NCBI GenBank assembly: GCA_039105265.1
Contig: JAPFFF010000002.1
Span: forward strand, 7,378,001-7,442,000
Reading direction: 5' to 3'
Origin: Tritrichomonas musculus
Taxonomy: Eukaryota; Parabasalia; Tritrichomonadida; Tritrichomonadidae
DNA: 64,000 bases
Shown here: positions 52,220-62,111 of the stretch, piece after piece
How the letters are laid out: each line of letters starts with the position of its first letter
How positions within the stretch are numbered: the first letter of the stretch is position 1
Made by a program: the position numbers and the translations under genes
Notes under the pieces: model-generated
Told to the model about the DNA's origin: nothing
Database searches by the model: none
The model's input: only the letters and a program-made list of their open reading frames with translations

Positions 52220-55200
52220 ATGTATCCGAATGATTACCCTTTTTTAATGAAATCTAGCATGAGTGACAAACTTCAACAAGATCAGGATGAACTACAAGTT
52301 GAAAGAAAAGAGTATAAAAAATATAGAGCTTATTTAAAAAATGAAGTTGACGATTTAATAACAAAAAACGAGCAATTACTCTCATGTTTTATTTCTCATA
52401 AACAAATTTACGAAGATCTAGAATTGCAAAAAAAATTACTTGAAGAACAATACCAAAAAGATATATTCAATGAAACTCATTCAAAAAAAATTAAAGCCAA
52501 ACTTAGCCAGATAAAGAATAAACAAGATCCAATGAATCCTTCTAGAGTTCTTATTCCAATGGAAAATAATACTGAAAATCGTCATACCCAACTCTCTCAC
52601 GAATTTCAAATGCTAGAGCAAAAGATTTCACAAATCAATATTGATGAAACAATTAAACTACTAGACGAAAAACAAAAGCTAGCAAAAAAACATATCCAAT
52701 TAAAAAAAGAAGCGTCTGAATTAATGTCTCAATTATTAAAACCTGAAAACAAGCCATCAAAAAAAATTGAAACATTATTTTATCATATGATTGATTCAAT
52801 GAATGAATGTGAAAAAAACAGGCAAAAATTATTTGCACTAAAGCATGGAAGTCAAATACAGAGCAGTCAACTTGATGCAAATACCGAATATAAATTAATA
52901 AATAACGAGTGCATTGATGTTTTAGATTTGCTCAAATTATTTCCAGATATTCAGCCTAGCCCAAAACTTCAGGATTTAATTAATCAAGAGACTAATAGGA
53001 AAAAACAAAAAGAAGCCAAAAGAAAACGAATTGAGGCTTTAAAGAAAAAAGATGAAGAATTTTTGCGTAATTTAAATCACAGACAAAGAAAGAATTATTA
53101 TCCAGTTAGGCCTCCGACAGAAAAAAGAGTTTCAAAGCCAAATGAGTCAATTTCAGAAGAGGAACGTAATGATAGAAATAACCAAATTAATAGAATTAGA
53201 ACAACTTTAAATAAGCAAATTGCTAATCTCAATAATCAAACTCAAAATAAAATTCCAATTTCATCTCCACCAATAAATAATTCAGCATTTAATGCTCCAA
53301 AAAGAAAAGGAAGAAAATCACTTAACAACAATACAAACTTAAGTACCAACCAAATTAACGAAACTAATATTAATAAAAACGAGGATAACAAATTAATAAA
53401 TGTTCAATTACCGGGAAATCAAGCTCAGCATCATAAATTTAAGAGATTTGCCAATAAACAAAGAAATAAACATCATAAAAAAGACATCTATAAATTGAGG
53501 CCACCTTCACCCATTGAAATTGCATCATCAAGCTCAACGAGTTCAACAAGAAAGAGAGAAGAAAACTTGTTGCTTGCTGCCCTTAATAACTATAGCGGAG
53601 TCATTTCAAAAGTGAATAATGAAAATGACCAAAAATACAACAAAGAAGAAGCGGATACAAAAGAAGGCAAAGAGGAAACAGACCAGGATGATAAAAATCA
53701 TAGAAAAGAGAAATCACAGCAAAATAAAGATAAAATCCCAGTTTTCGGTTCTCAAGAAAATAATGATACTGACAATTCTAAACAGAAAGAAGAAAAGCCA
53801 AATTCAATTAAAATCAATCAAGAATCATCATCAAAATCATCTAGAAAATTGCAATCGCAAGCCAACAAAGAAGATAAAAATGAAATTACAAATGAAGATA
53901 AAGACACTAATGATGAAGAGAAAAAGAAAAGAGAAGGAGATTCTGGAAATACATTTGAATTTGAACAAACTCTAGAAGCAGACACTAAATGGCATTTTAA
54001 AGTCGATGAAAATCATATTCAAGAGGAAAAAAGAAAACCAAAAAAAGCTTTACCGCTTCGCATTAGTCCAAATCCAAAACAATTTATCGAAGAGGAATCT
54101 GAAAAAGATCAAAATACCAATACTAATAATAAATCTGCACGACGTATTAAAAGGCATAAAGCGAATAACGATACACAAAATAATTCAAACAAGAATCAAG
54201 AATTACCTAAAAAAGAAAGCCAAAATCCAAATGAAACGAAAACAGATATGATAATTAATAATCAGCAAGAAGCTTCATTAACCGAAAACGAAAAGGAAAA
54301 AGAATCAGAATCCAGATTTTTATTTACAGATAACGATTTTAAATCAAATGATACCAGTAATGAACAAAATAATGATTATCGAATCATCATAATGACAAAT
54401 TCGAGCCAAACAGTAAGCTCTTCGCAATCATCAAAGCAAAATCCAAATCAATCTACCAATTTAGAAACTGAAAAACAAAACTCGCAAAAGCCGAAATCTG
54501 ACGAAAATGTTGATTTGACAAATTCAAAAAGAAGGAAAAAATCGCCACGAAAAAGGTCATCTAAGAGTCAAACGCCAGAAAATATTACAAATGTCATTAA
54601 ACAGCCTGCATCTATAAAGTCACAACAACAAGAAAAACAAGAAAGTGAAGCCAAAAAAGAAAATTCTACAGATTCATCAGAGAAAGAAGACGAAGATGAA
54701 GATAAAGAAGAATCAATATCACTTGTTGGTGATGAATTTGAATTTGAACAAGTTCTTGAAATAGACAAAAGGTGGAGATTTAAAGTCGAAAATAAAAATG
54801 GAGAAGAAAACGAACAAATTGTGAAAAAATCAAAACGCAAAGTTACAAGAAAAGTTATTCCAAAGCAAGAAAATGAAAGAAAGAAGAAGCAAGAATTACA
54901 AAATGATGAAGAAAACAAAAATAAAAAAGAAAATGAAATAGGAAAAGGAAAAGAACAGGAAAATGATAAACCAGAATATAAAATTACAATTCCTGACGAC
55001 ATTTTATTATCAGATGATACAAGTAAAGAGCAAAATGATGATTATCGAATTATCATCATGACAAATTCAAGTCAAGTTGTAAGTTCTTCACAAACTAAGA
55101 CAAAATCAAGCTCATCTAAACATGAAACTGATGAAAATAATCAGATAGAGTCTGAACCTCAACCTCAAGAAAGTAAACCTCCAAATCTAGGTTTAAACGA

Positions 55201-58200
55201 GTATGGAAAATCAACAAATATATTCGAATTTGAACAGACTTTAGAAGAAGATAAAAAATGGCGCTTCAAGCCTCAAAATAAAAATAAAAAAGATAATCGT
55301 AAATTAGATAAAACTCCAAAATTTAAAATTAGCCCAAATCCAAAACAGTTTATTGAAGAAGAATCAGAAAAAGAGCCAGCAGCCAAAATAGAGAACTCCA
55401 GCGGTAGAAGAAGGAGAAGAAGGAAGAGGAAGCATGAAAAGCAGCCTGATGAAGATGATGAAAATCAAATTGAAACCACAGAAAGCAGCGATCCAAAGAT
55501 GCCTTCTCTAGCAGCCATTTTGCATATAACAATAGATAAACTTCTAAAAAATAGTAAGCAGTTATCAGATAATGAAATAAAGCCAATAAATCCTGTATCA
55601 GATATCAAGTTAACAACAAGTGAATCAACAAAAGGGCAAAATGATGACTATCGAATAATTATAATGAATAATTCAAATCACCAATCTAGTTCATTACAAT
55701 CATCAAAGCATGAATCATTACCGTCTAAACACGAGTCGCAATCATCCAAACATAAATCACAGTCATCAAAACACGAGTCGCAATCATCCAAACATAAATC
55801 ACAGTCATCAAAGCACGAGTCACAATCATCCAAACATGAATCATTACCTCCTAAGCATGAATCACAGTCATCAAAGCATGAATCATTACCATCTAAACAT
55901 CAGTCACAATCATCAAAGCATGAATCATTACCATCTAAACACCAGTCACAATCATCAAAGCATGAATCATTACCATCTAAAATCGAGTCACAATCAACAA
56001 AAAATGAGTCGTATAATACACAAGAAAAAAGTGATTTGGATGATCCAATCAAAAATGATCACTTTGAAGAAGAAGAAAAAGAGAGTCAAAAAGAAAATAA
56101 ACGTGTCGAATCATCTTCATCAACATTCAAAAAATCGCAAGCGAATGAAGATGACAATCCATCTTTTGAGGAGGAGGAAGAAAGTGACGATCTTGAAAAG
56201 ACGACCAAATACCACATCGTCTTTAATCCAAACCAATTTAATGAGGAATCAGACAAAGGCCAGGGCTACAAAACCTCGACAAGCGAGTACAACCACCAGT
56301 CTGATTATTCAAATAATGGCGACTACAAAATCATTATCATGTCAAATTCAAGCCAAAAACAAGCAGCTGAAGAAAAAGTTGCCTCGAATGATTCCGAAAT
56401 ATCAAAAAGTTCCAACAAAAAAGGAAAACAAGCAGACAAAGAAGAATCTGGCAGTAAAAAAGAAGAAGAACATCATAGTCAAAAAGAAGAAGAAGAAAAT
56501 CATGAAAGTGAAAAAGAAGAAGAAGAACATGAAAGTGAAAAAGAAGAAGAAAAACATGAAAGTCAAAAAGAAGAAGAAGAAAAACATGAAAGTGAAAAAG
56601 AAGAAGAAAAACATGAAAGTGAAAAAGAAGAAGAAAAACATGAAAGTCAAAAAGAAGAAGAAGAAAAACATGAAAGTGAAAAAGAAGAAGAAAAACATGA
56701 AAGTGAAAAAGAAGAAGAAAAACATGAAAGTGAAAAAGAAGAAGAAAAACATGAAAGTGAAAAAGAAGAAGAAGAACTTGAAAGTGAAAAAGAAGAAGAA
56801 AAACTTGAAAGTGAAAAAGAAGAAGAAAAACATGAAAGTGAAAAAGAAGAAGAACATCATAGTCAAAAAGAAGAAGAACATCATAGTCAAAAAGAAGAAA
56901 AAAAACATGAAAATCAAAAAGAAGAAGAACATCATAGTCAAAAAGAAGAAGAACATCATAGTCAAAAAGAAGAAGAAGAACTTGAAAGTGGAAAAGAAGC
57001 TGAGCATGACAGCCAGAAGGACAAAGAAGAAGGCAAAGAAAGCAGCCCAGCTCATAGTTTACCTCTCAAATTAGCTTCAGTGCCAACGGCAAACGACAAT
57101 GGCATCAACAGTTTCCCGCTCATCAAGAAGAAGCGTCCTCTGCACCTTGAAATAGACAAAAAGCCGACCATCATTGATGAGCTTAAGAACACCATTGAAA
57201 ATCTTGAAGGCAAACCAGGTTCATCGCATCACAGCCGAAAGAATCATCCTCGTCGCAGCCACCGTCATCGCAACGATAACGACAACCACGAATATGAAAG
57301 AGACGACAATGAAAATGACGATAATGCAGATTCTCCAGATGATGGTTATGAGTATAACTACGAATACGACTATGTATTTGACGATAAAGATTATTACAGT
57401 AATGACAACAAGCGAACAAAACGTCGAATTCATGGTCATCATTATCGACGAAAGATGAATTCTCGATCTCGTTCGCCTCGTTCCCATTCTCATTCTCGTT
57501 CTCGCAGTCACAATCGACAAAGTTACCACAATTATCGTCCCAAGCAAAAGCAAGTAATTGTAAAACAAAAAGAAAGAAAAAATCTGATTAAAAAAGGAAA
57601 CTATAGTGACGACGATAGAGATGATTCATCTCAAAAAGTTCAAAGAAATAAAACTTTTTCGAAATCAAAGCCATCTCGAGTTCGACGTCATTGTGAATAT
57701 TATTCGGATTACAATGATCAATATTCGTCAGCAAGTGATGATAATAATGGCTATTATTATTCTGATGATTATAATTCAGATTACGAATATGACTATGAAA
57801 TTGAAGAAAAGAAAGTTTTCGTTCCTTTATCGCTTCAAATCTCAAAAGATTTCTTTTCACATGAAATAAAGGAAGTATCAAGGAATCCTAGAGTATTTCA
57901 AAGAAAAATTATTCCAAAACCTCCATCTCAACAACAGCCAAAACTTTCATTATCTTTATCACCAAATAATGATGATGATGATGTATCTAATTTAATTTAT
58001 CAAAAACAAATAAAAGAATCAAAAACTTTGTCTCAATTTGAAACTTTGAACGATTTTGTTATTCATGAACCAAACGAAGCTTTTGAATCACTTCGAAAAA
58101 GAGGAAAAGGTGATCAACTTGATTTAGAGATTGCTCAAGCTAGAGAGAAATTAGCCAAAATAGATAATGATATTATTGATCTCCAAAAGAAGCTTAAAAA

Positions 58201-59104
58201 ATCACTACTTAAAGATTCATCAAATCAAGTAGATGACCAATTTTCAATGAAATCGCTTGCAGCAATGAAGAATGAATTAAAGAACAATGAAAATTCAGAT
58301 GCTCTTTTAAGCCAAGCTAAACAGCAGAGAGATTCACTTGAAAAAGAATTAGCTGATAAGCAAAATCAATTGAATGATTTGCAAAAACTATATGTTAGAA
58401 AAACTCAAACTTTAAGGCACTATAAGCAAAAAAAGGATGAATTGGATGAACAATCTACTTTCCTTATTAATGCTTCAAAAAAACAAATTAAGAAGATAAA
58501 TGATTTAGATGAGCAGATTCGAAGAGGGAGAAAAACGATAGAAATTATAGATGGCCGAATTGCTGATTTAAGAAATATTATAGATATGAAAACAAAAGAA
58601 TTGTCAGTTAAAGCTAGTAAGAAAAGACCAGATGTTATTGGAATGTGTGGAAAATTTAAAAAAGATAGGATTTCTGAAAAAGAAATAATACAATTGATTG
58701 AATACCATGATATTGAGCGTCAATATCTTGAAAAGGCCATAGAATTATCTTCATATCAATTATCAGACGATTCATTAACCAAGAAAGAGTTTGAAATTGA
58801 AAGAATAGTGATTGTTGCGAAGAAATTGAAAGAAAAATATTTAGAAAAGAGAGGAATGCCAAATCAAACAATGATTACCTTAACCAATGAAGATGATATG
58901 AATTTGCTGTCGAAGAGAAAAAATTTAGCAAAAGAAGAGATTCACAGTACAATGATGCAAATAGATCTTGCGATCTCTCAAATTCAGAAACAAATGACGC
59001 AGTTAAAGAATCAAGATATCGAAGTTCCACCTCCACCAAGTTCATTCCTTGAACTCCAAGAAAAAAAGAAATCTCGGATCGAGAATTCAACCTCACTATC
59101 ATAA
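52220..59104 (+). CDS. Giant repeat-rich coiled-coil protein (2294 residues)
   Basis: N-terminal coiled coil (~15-200), then a very long charged, probably disordered region, then a C-terminal coiled coil (~1960-2290). The middle holds a decaying higher-order module: FEFEQTLEADTKW (~579, 837, 1000), SPNPKQFIEEESEK (~616, 1038; weaker ~1334) and DDYRIIIMTNSS (~718, 939, 1143; weaker ~1367). Next come a tandem SKHESQSSKHKSQ region (~1158-1260) and ~20 units of HESEKEEEK (~1412-1595). An Arg/Ser-rich RSRSPRSHSHSRSRS segment lies near 1750. There is no membrane segment. It suits a cytoskeletal or basal-body scaffold (inference); no known family is recognised. The single frame is uninterrupted. Confidence 0.85.
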   Translation: MYPNDYPFLMKSSMSDKLQQDQDELQVERKEYKKYRAYLKNEVDDLITKNEQLLSCFISHKQIYEDLELQKKLLEEQYQKDIFNETHSKKIKAKLSQIKNKQDPMNPSRVLIPMENNTENRHTQLSHEFQMLEQKISQINIDETIKLLDEKQKLAKKHIQLKKEASELMSQLLKPENKPSKKIETLFYHMIDSMNECEKNRQKLFALKHGSQIQSSQLDANTEYKLINNECIDVLDLLKLFPDIQPSPKLQDLINQETNRKKQKEAKRKRIEALKKKDEEFLRNLNHRQRKNYYPVRPPTEKRVSKPNESISEEERNDRNNQINRIRTTLNKQIANLNNQTQNKIPISSPPINNSAFNAPKRKGRKSLNNNTNLSTNQINETNINKNEDNKLINVQLPGNQAQHHKFKRFANKQRNKHHKKDIYKLRPPSPIEIASSSSTSSTRKREENLLLAALNNYSGVISKVNNENDQKYNKEEADTKEGKEETDQDDKNHRKEKSQQNKDKIPVFGSQENNDTDNSKQKEEKPNSIKINQESSSKSSRKLQSQANKEDKNEITNEDKDTNDEEKKKREGDSGNTFEFEQTLEADTKWHFKVDENHIQEEKRKPKKALPLRISPNPKQFIEEESEKDQNTNTNNKSARRIKRHKANNDTQNNSNKNQELPKKESQNPNETKTDMIINNQQEASLTENEKEKESESRFLFTDNDFKSNDTSNEQNNDYRIIIMTNSSQTVSSSQSSKQNPNQSTNLETEKQNSQKPKSDENVDLTNSKRRKKSPRKRSSKSQTPENITNVIKQPASIKSQQQEKQESEAKKENSTDSSEKEDEDEDKEESISLVGDEFEFEQVLEIDKRWRFKVENKNGEENEQIVKKSKRKVTRKVIPKQENERKKKQELQNDEENKNKKENEIGKGKEQENDKPEYKITIPDDILLSDDTSKEQNDDYRIIIMTNSSQVVSSSQTKTKSSSSKHETDENNQIESEPQPQESKPPNLGLNEYGKSTNIFEFEQTLEEDKKWRFKPQNKNKKDNRKLDKTPKFKISPNPKQFIEEESEKEPAAKIENSSGRRRRRRKRKHEKQPDEDDENQIETTESSDPKMPSLAAILHITIDKLLKNSKQLSDNEIKPINPVSDIKLTTSESTKGQNDDYRIIIMNNSNHQSSSLQSSKHESLPSKHESQSSKHKSQSSKHESQSSKHKSQSSKHESQSSKHESLPPKHESQSSKHESLPSKHQSQSSKHESLPSKHQSQSSKHESLPSKIESQSTKNESYNTQEKSDLDDPIKNDHFEEEEKESQKENKRVESSSSTFKKSQANEDDNPSFEEEEESDDLEKTTKYHIVFNPNQFNEESDKGQGYKTSTSEYNHQSDYSNNGDYKIIIMSNSSQKQAAEEKVASNDSEISKSSNKKGKQADKEESGSKKEEEHHSQKEEEENHESEKEEEEHESEKEEEKHESQKEEEEKHESEKEEEKHESEKEEEKHESQKEEEEKHESEKEEEKHESEKEEEKHESEKEEEKHESEKEEEELESEKEEEKLESEKEEEKHESEKEEEHHSQKEEEHHSQKEEKKHENQKEEEHHSQKEEEHHSQKEEEELESGKEAEHDSQKDKEEGKESSPAHSLPLKLASVPTANDNGINSFPLIKKKRPLHLEIDKKPTIIDELKNTIENLEGKPGSSHHSRKNHPRRSHRHRNDNDNHEYERDDNENDDNADSPDDGYEYNYEYDYVFDDKDYYSNDNKRTKRRIHGHHYRRKMNSRSRSPRSHSHSRSRSHNRQSYHNYRPKQKQVIVKQKERKNLIKKGNYSDDDRDDSSQKVQRNKTFSKSKPSRVRRHCEYYSDYNDQYSSASDDNNGYYYSDDYNSDYEYDYEIEEKKVFVPLSLQISKDFFSHEIKEVSRNPRVFQRKIIPKPPSQQQPKLSLSLSPNNDDDDVSNLIYQKQIKESKTLSQFETLNDFVIHEPNEAFESLRKRGKGDQLDLEIAQAREKLAKIDNDIIDLQKKLKKSLLKDSSNQVDDQFSMKSLAAMKNELKNNENSDALLSQAKQQRDSLEKELADKQNQLNDLQKLYVRKTQTLRHYKQKKDELDEQSTFLINASKKQIKKINDLDEQIRRGRKTIEIIDGRIADLRNIIDMKTKELSVKASKKRPDVIGMCGKFKKDRISEKEIIQLIEYHDIERQYLEKAIELSSYQLSDDSLTKKEFEIERIVIVAKKLKEKYLEKRGMPNQTMITLTNEDDMNLLSKRKNLAKEEIHSTMMQIDLAISQIQKQMTQLKNQDIEVPPPPSSFLELQEKKKSRIENSTSLS
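55690..55995 (+). repeat. Tandem SKHES-coding repeat
   Basis: About a dozen imperfect units of 24-36 bp encoding SKHES(Q/L) variants (e.g. ESQSSKHKSQSSKH), within the giant gene. Length is a multiple of three throughout. Confidence 0.85.
56455..57000 (+). repeat. Tandem KEEE-coding minisatellite
   Basis: Roughly 20 units of 27-30 bp on the theme CATGAAAGTGAAAAAGAAGA, encoding HESEKEEEK and HHSQKEEE variants. The repeats keep several other frames open, which explains long spurious ORFs here. Confidence 0.9.
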
Positions 59105-59145
59105 TAAATTTGTTAGTAAATTGTATTTCATAATTATATTTTTTA

Positions 59146-59148
<3 letters not shown>

Positions 59149-59177
<29 letters not shown>
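59149..59177. repeat. Poly-A tract, 29 nt
   Basis: Uninterrupted A run between two convergent genes. Confidence 0.9.
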
Positions 59178-59179
<2 letters not shown>

Positions 59180-59244
59180 TTGAAATGAAATGATTTATAT
59201 AATTAGAGCAATAAAGAATTTAAAATTAATGTCTTATTATAAGT

Positions 59245-60531
59245 TTAAGCTTTCTGAAAGTGTATGTTTCCAGGTAGAACGCCTCTCTCAATTGTGAGTT
59301 GAGAGATTTTGCCTTCATTTTCATCAATTTCGTGATGTCCGTTTTCCTTCTTTCCACAATTCATTGGTGGTTCATCTTTGGGAACTTCGCCACAACATGT
59401 GTAATTAACATATGTTATTGGCTCTTCCTCCTCTTCATCATATGCAATTTCTTCCATCTGTCCGCTCTCAAATTTAATTTGCTTTCCTGTATGGAAATAT
59501 GTATAACACAAATCTTCTTTATCGTAAGGACAGAAGAATAATTTGCATTTTTTGCAAACAGCCAATTCATATTTTTCGAAGACATCTTTAATAGCTTTTT
59601 CGAGTGCGACATAAGATTCATCGTTTAAATCAGGTAAAAAGATTTCAACGTATGTGGTTGCAAATTCTTCTTCTGCTGTATTTTCATCTGGAATAAAAAC
59701 TGCAATTGAGCCTTTGCCAAAGTCTCCCTTATTATCATCTGAACTAATAGGATCTGCTTTGGAAAATGTAACTTTTACGCACTCTATTGATTTAATTGTG
59801 TTTAAACCAAGATTAATAACTTGGTTGTGAATTTGTTCAGCCTTAACTTGGTTGTAATCTGCAAAACACATTTGAAATTCGTCAAAGCCTGTGCATTTAA
59901 TAGTAACACTGACTGGCATTGGAACGTTAAGATGGAAAATTTGGGAATCATGATTTTCATCTTGGATAAGGCCCGAAATAAGTGGAATTTCTTCAGGATT
60001 GAAAATCGAAACAAGCAGATAAACTTCCTCAGTTGATAACGTAGTTGGTAATTTTTCGTAATTTGATTTATTAGTATTAGTAGTCAGAACTTGTTTTTGC
60101 AAACTTTCAAGATTCAATTCTTGGCCAAATTGTGATTCAATTTCTGCTTCAGTTAAATTTGAAGGAATATTCTTGTTTAAAAAGTGGAAACGATTTGAAG
60201 ATAATGGATATTTTGAAGGTGAAATATATTCGGCCTCAAAAACTGGTTTTCCATTGTACATTACATTTTTCAGAATAAATAAAAGAGCTTTAATTTTGGT
60301 TTCAATTCCTGTTGAGCCGCCTTTAATAATGTAAACTCTATTTGCTTTGGGCTTGTTTGATATAATCATATTTGGTTCATCCTTTCTAAAATCTTGTTTT
60401 AATAAATCATCTTTGACAGAAAGTGGAAGGTTAACAGGAAGGTAAAACTCAATTGTTTGTTTGCCTGCTTGTTTGACAATTTTTACATTAAGTTCAGGAG
60501 GGAAATTGTATTTAGCTAAAGGATCATCCAT
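59245..60531 (-). CDS. Protein with C-terminal Cys/His zinc-binding-like domain
   Basis: 428 residues. Residues 1-~320 are mixed alpha/beta with no motif I recognise. The C-terminal region (~328-405) has CKKCKLFFC, DLCYTYFHTGKQ, an acidic loop, YTCCGEVP, NCG and GHH. This pattern, CxxC...C...H-x-G-K...CCG...C...HH, looks like a zinc-binding module seen in several protist proteins of unknown function (inference). The last residues after the domain (GVLPGNIHFQKA) are polar. No signal or membrane segment is visible. The start is ATG at 60531, and GGTATTTAAAA directly abuts it (60532-60542), so a very short 5' UTR or an overlapping promoter is likely. Confidence 0.7.
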   Translation of the reverse strand: MDDPLAKYNFPPELNVKIVKQAGKQTIEFYLPVNLPLSVKDDLLKQDFRKDEPNMIISNKPKANRVYIIKGGSTGIETKIKALLFILKNVMYNGKPVFEAEYISPSKYPLSSNRFHFLNKNIPSNLTEAEIESQFGQELNLESLQKQVLTTNTNKSNYEKLPTTLSTEEVYLLVSIFNPEEIPLISGLIQDENHDSQIFHLNVPMPVSVTIKCTGFDEFQMCFADYNQVKAEQIHNQVINLGLNTIKSIECVKVTFSKADPISSDDNKGDFGKGSIAVFIPDENTAEEEFATTYVEIFLPDLNDESYVALEKAIKDVFEKYELAVCKKCKLFFCPYDKEDLCYTYFHTGKQIKFESGQMEEIAYDEEEEEPITYVNYTCCGEVPKDEPPMNCGKKENGHHEIDENEGKISQLTIERGVLPGNIHFQKA

Positions 60532-60542
60532 TTTTAAATACC
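60532..60542 (-). promoter_or_regulatory. GGTATTTAAA element adjoining the zinc-like gene start
   Basis: Minus-strand GGTATTTAAAA immediately before the ATG. Same core as at 28844-28858, 48929-48943 and 50672-50683. Confidence 0.4.
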
Positions 60543-60677
60543 ATAGTCAAACAAAGCCTCAGAATTAAAAATTTTATAAATGGTCTATATTCCTAAAATC
60601 AAAATGATTACTTTTTGAATGTATTTCAATACTTTATTTTTTTGGATTAGAATATTCAAATATTCAAATACTCTTTC

Positions 60678-60695
60678 GCTTGATGATCATCAAGC
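60678..60695. repeat. Perfect 18-bp palindrome
   Basis: GCTTGATGATCATCAAGC, about 150 bp upstream of the zinc-like gene. It could be a dimeric factor site. Confidence 0.7.
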
Positions 60696-60725
60696 TCAGA
60701 AAAATCAAGATTTTAGCATTTTGAC

Positions 60726-61884
60726 AAAGGAGCACGACTTTGGCGGTTATTGAAAATCGTCGTTTCGACTTCATATTGAAATATTATATAGTATATTGGT
60801 TTTTAAGCAAGTTTTATATAGACCAAAAAAAAATCTATCGTAGGGGAAAAACATTATTCATGTTTTAAAAATCTAAGTTATCAAAAAGTTTAACTTTTCA
60901 GAACTAACGTACGAATTTTAATTCTAAACGTTTTTACATGTTTGATAGAAGTGGTGTAAATACACAGAAATAAATCGATTTATCGACAAATGAAAGAAAA
61001 ATATCAAAGTATAAAAATAATTCAAAAAGTTGACAAATTGAACGATAATTTATTTTCAGTACTCAATTTTTTTTATTTTTTTCATTTTTTATTCTGAATT
61101 TACTTATGTATTTAGTTATTTTGGAAATGAAATTTCATTATATTAAAGATAATAGTCTATTTTATTATTAAAATATAATAATAAAATATCATAGAACCTC
61201 CAAGCATCATTAAAATACATAAATATCATAATTAATTGATTTTTTCTGCAGATAAATAATTATATTTGCTTGGTATGATTATACATAACAATTATTTGTT
61301 ATTATTTTGCCGAAAACTTTGATTTTTAATAAACATAAATATTCATGAAATTATTATCTTTTCAACTCCAAAATGAAAATACTATATTTAATATGCTTTA
61401 ATAAATAAATATATATTAAAAAAATTATATTTTGTAATAAAAATTCCGTATCAACAAAACATTAATTATAATATAATAGAATTATTAACACCAATCGTGG
61501 TACAAAATAAAATATCAATGTAAATAAACACTCAACAGAAAAGAATATTCCCCAGGATTTCAAAAATAAAAAATGTGATTTGGAAATTTATAAGTCTACT
61601 ATAAATTTTATTTAAAAGATATAATATCATTTTATCTTTTAGCACTAAAATAAAATATCAAAACTATTAATTTACAAGTCCTTTGGATGATCAAAAAAAA
61701 ACATCATTAGGACTTTTATTCATCACATTTGAAATAATTATGTAATGTATCATTATGGATTATATTATCTAATATAAATAATCAATATATTTAAAAAATA
61801 TTGTTTTTTCTTGTTTTTATAATAAGATATAAATGTTTTTTTAAGGCTTCTTAACGTACGAAAAACGGTTACCCGTGCTCCTTT
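60726..61884. mobile_element. Non-autonomous DNA transposon, 1159 bp, 8-bp target duplication
   Basis: An 11-bp perfect TIR (AAAGGAGCACG / CGTGCTCCTTT) at both ends, flanked by a perfect 8-bp direct repeat ATTTTGAC (60718-60725 and 61885-61892). An 8-bp duplication suits hAT or P-type elements, but the TIR does not begin CAG/TAG. The interior is A+T-rich without an ORF. AACGTACG occurs near both ends and could be a subterminal motif. Confidence 0.8.
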
Positions 61885-61892
61885 ATTTTGAC

Positions 61893-62111
61893 TTATATAA
61901 TGATAGATATAATTTCCCCCAAGGTTTATTTAATATAAAAATATTGTCAATTCATAAAACAACAAAAATACTCATTGATAATGCAAATACGTGTTTATTG
62001 TAAGATTAGCATCTGCAAAAAAAAAAAAGAATATCTTTTTTATCTTTTTTAAAGAATATCTTTTTCAATTTAAATTACATTATAATATCGAAATGTTGAA
62101 AATCTATCATC
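61893..62111. other. Spacer, 3' flank of the acidic repeat gene
   Basis: A+T-rich. A short tandem repeat of AGAATATCTTTTT occurs near 62027-62065. Confidence 0.35.

Noticed and set aside
55710-57074. A 454-codon plus-strand ORF and a 217-codon minus-strand ORF of Lys/Asn/His and Phe runs
   Set aside because: Both are frame shadows of the SKHES and KEEE tandem repeats of the giant gene, with biased composition and no domain.
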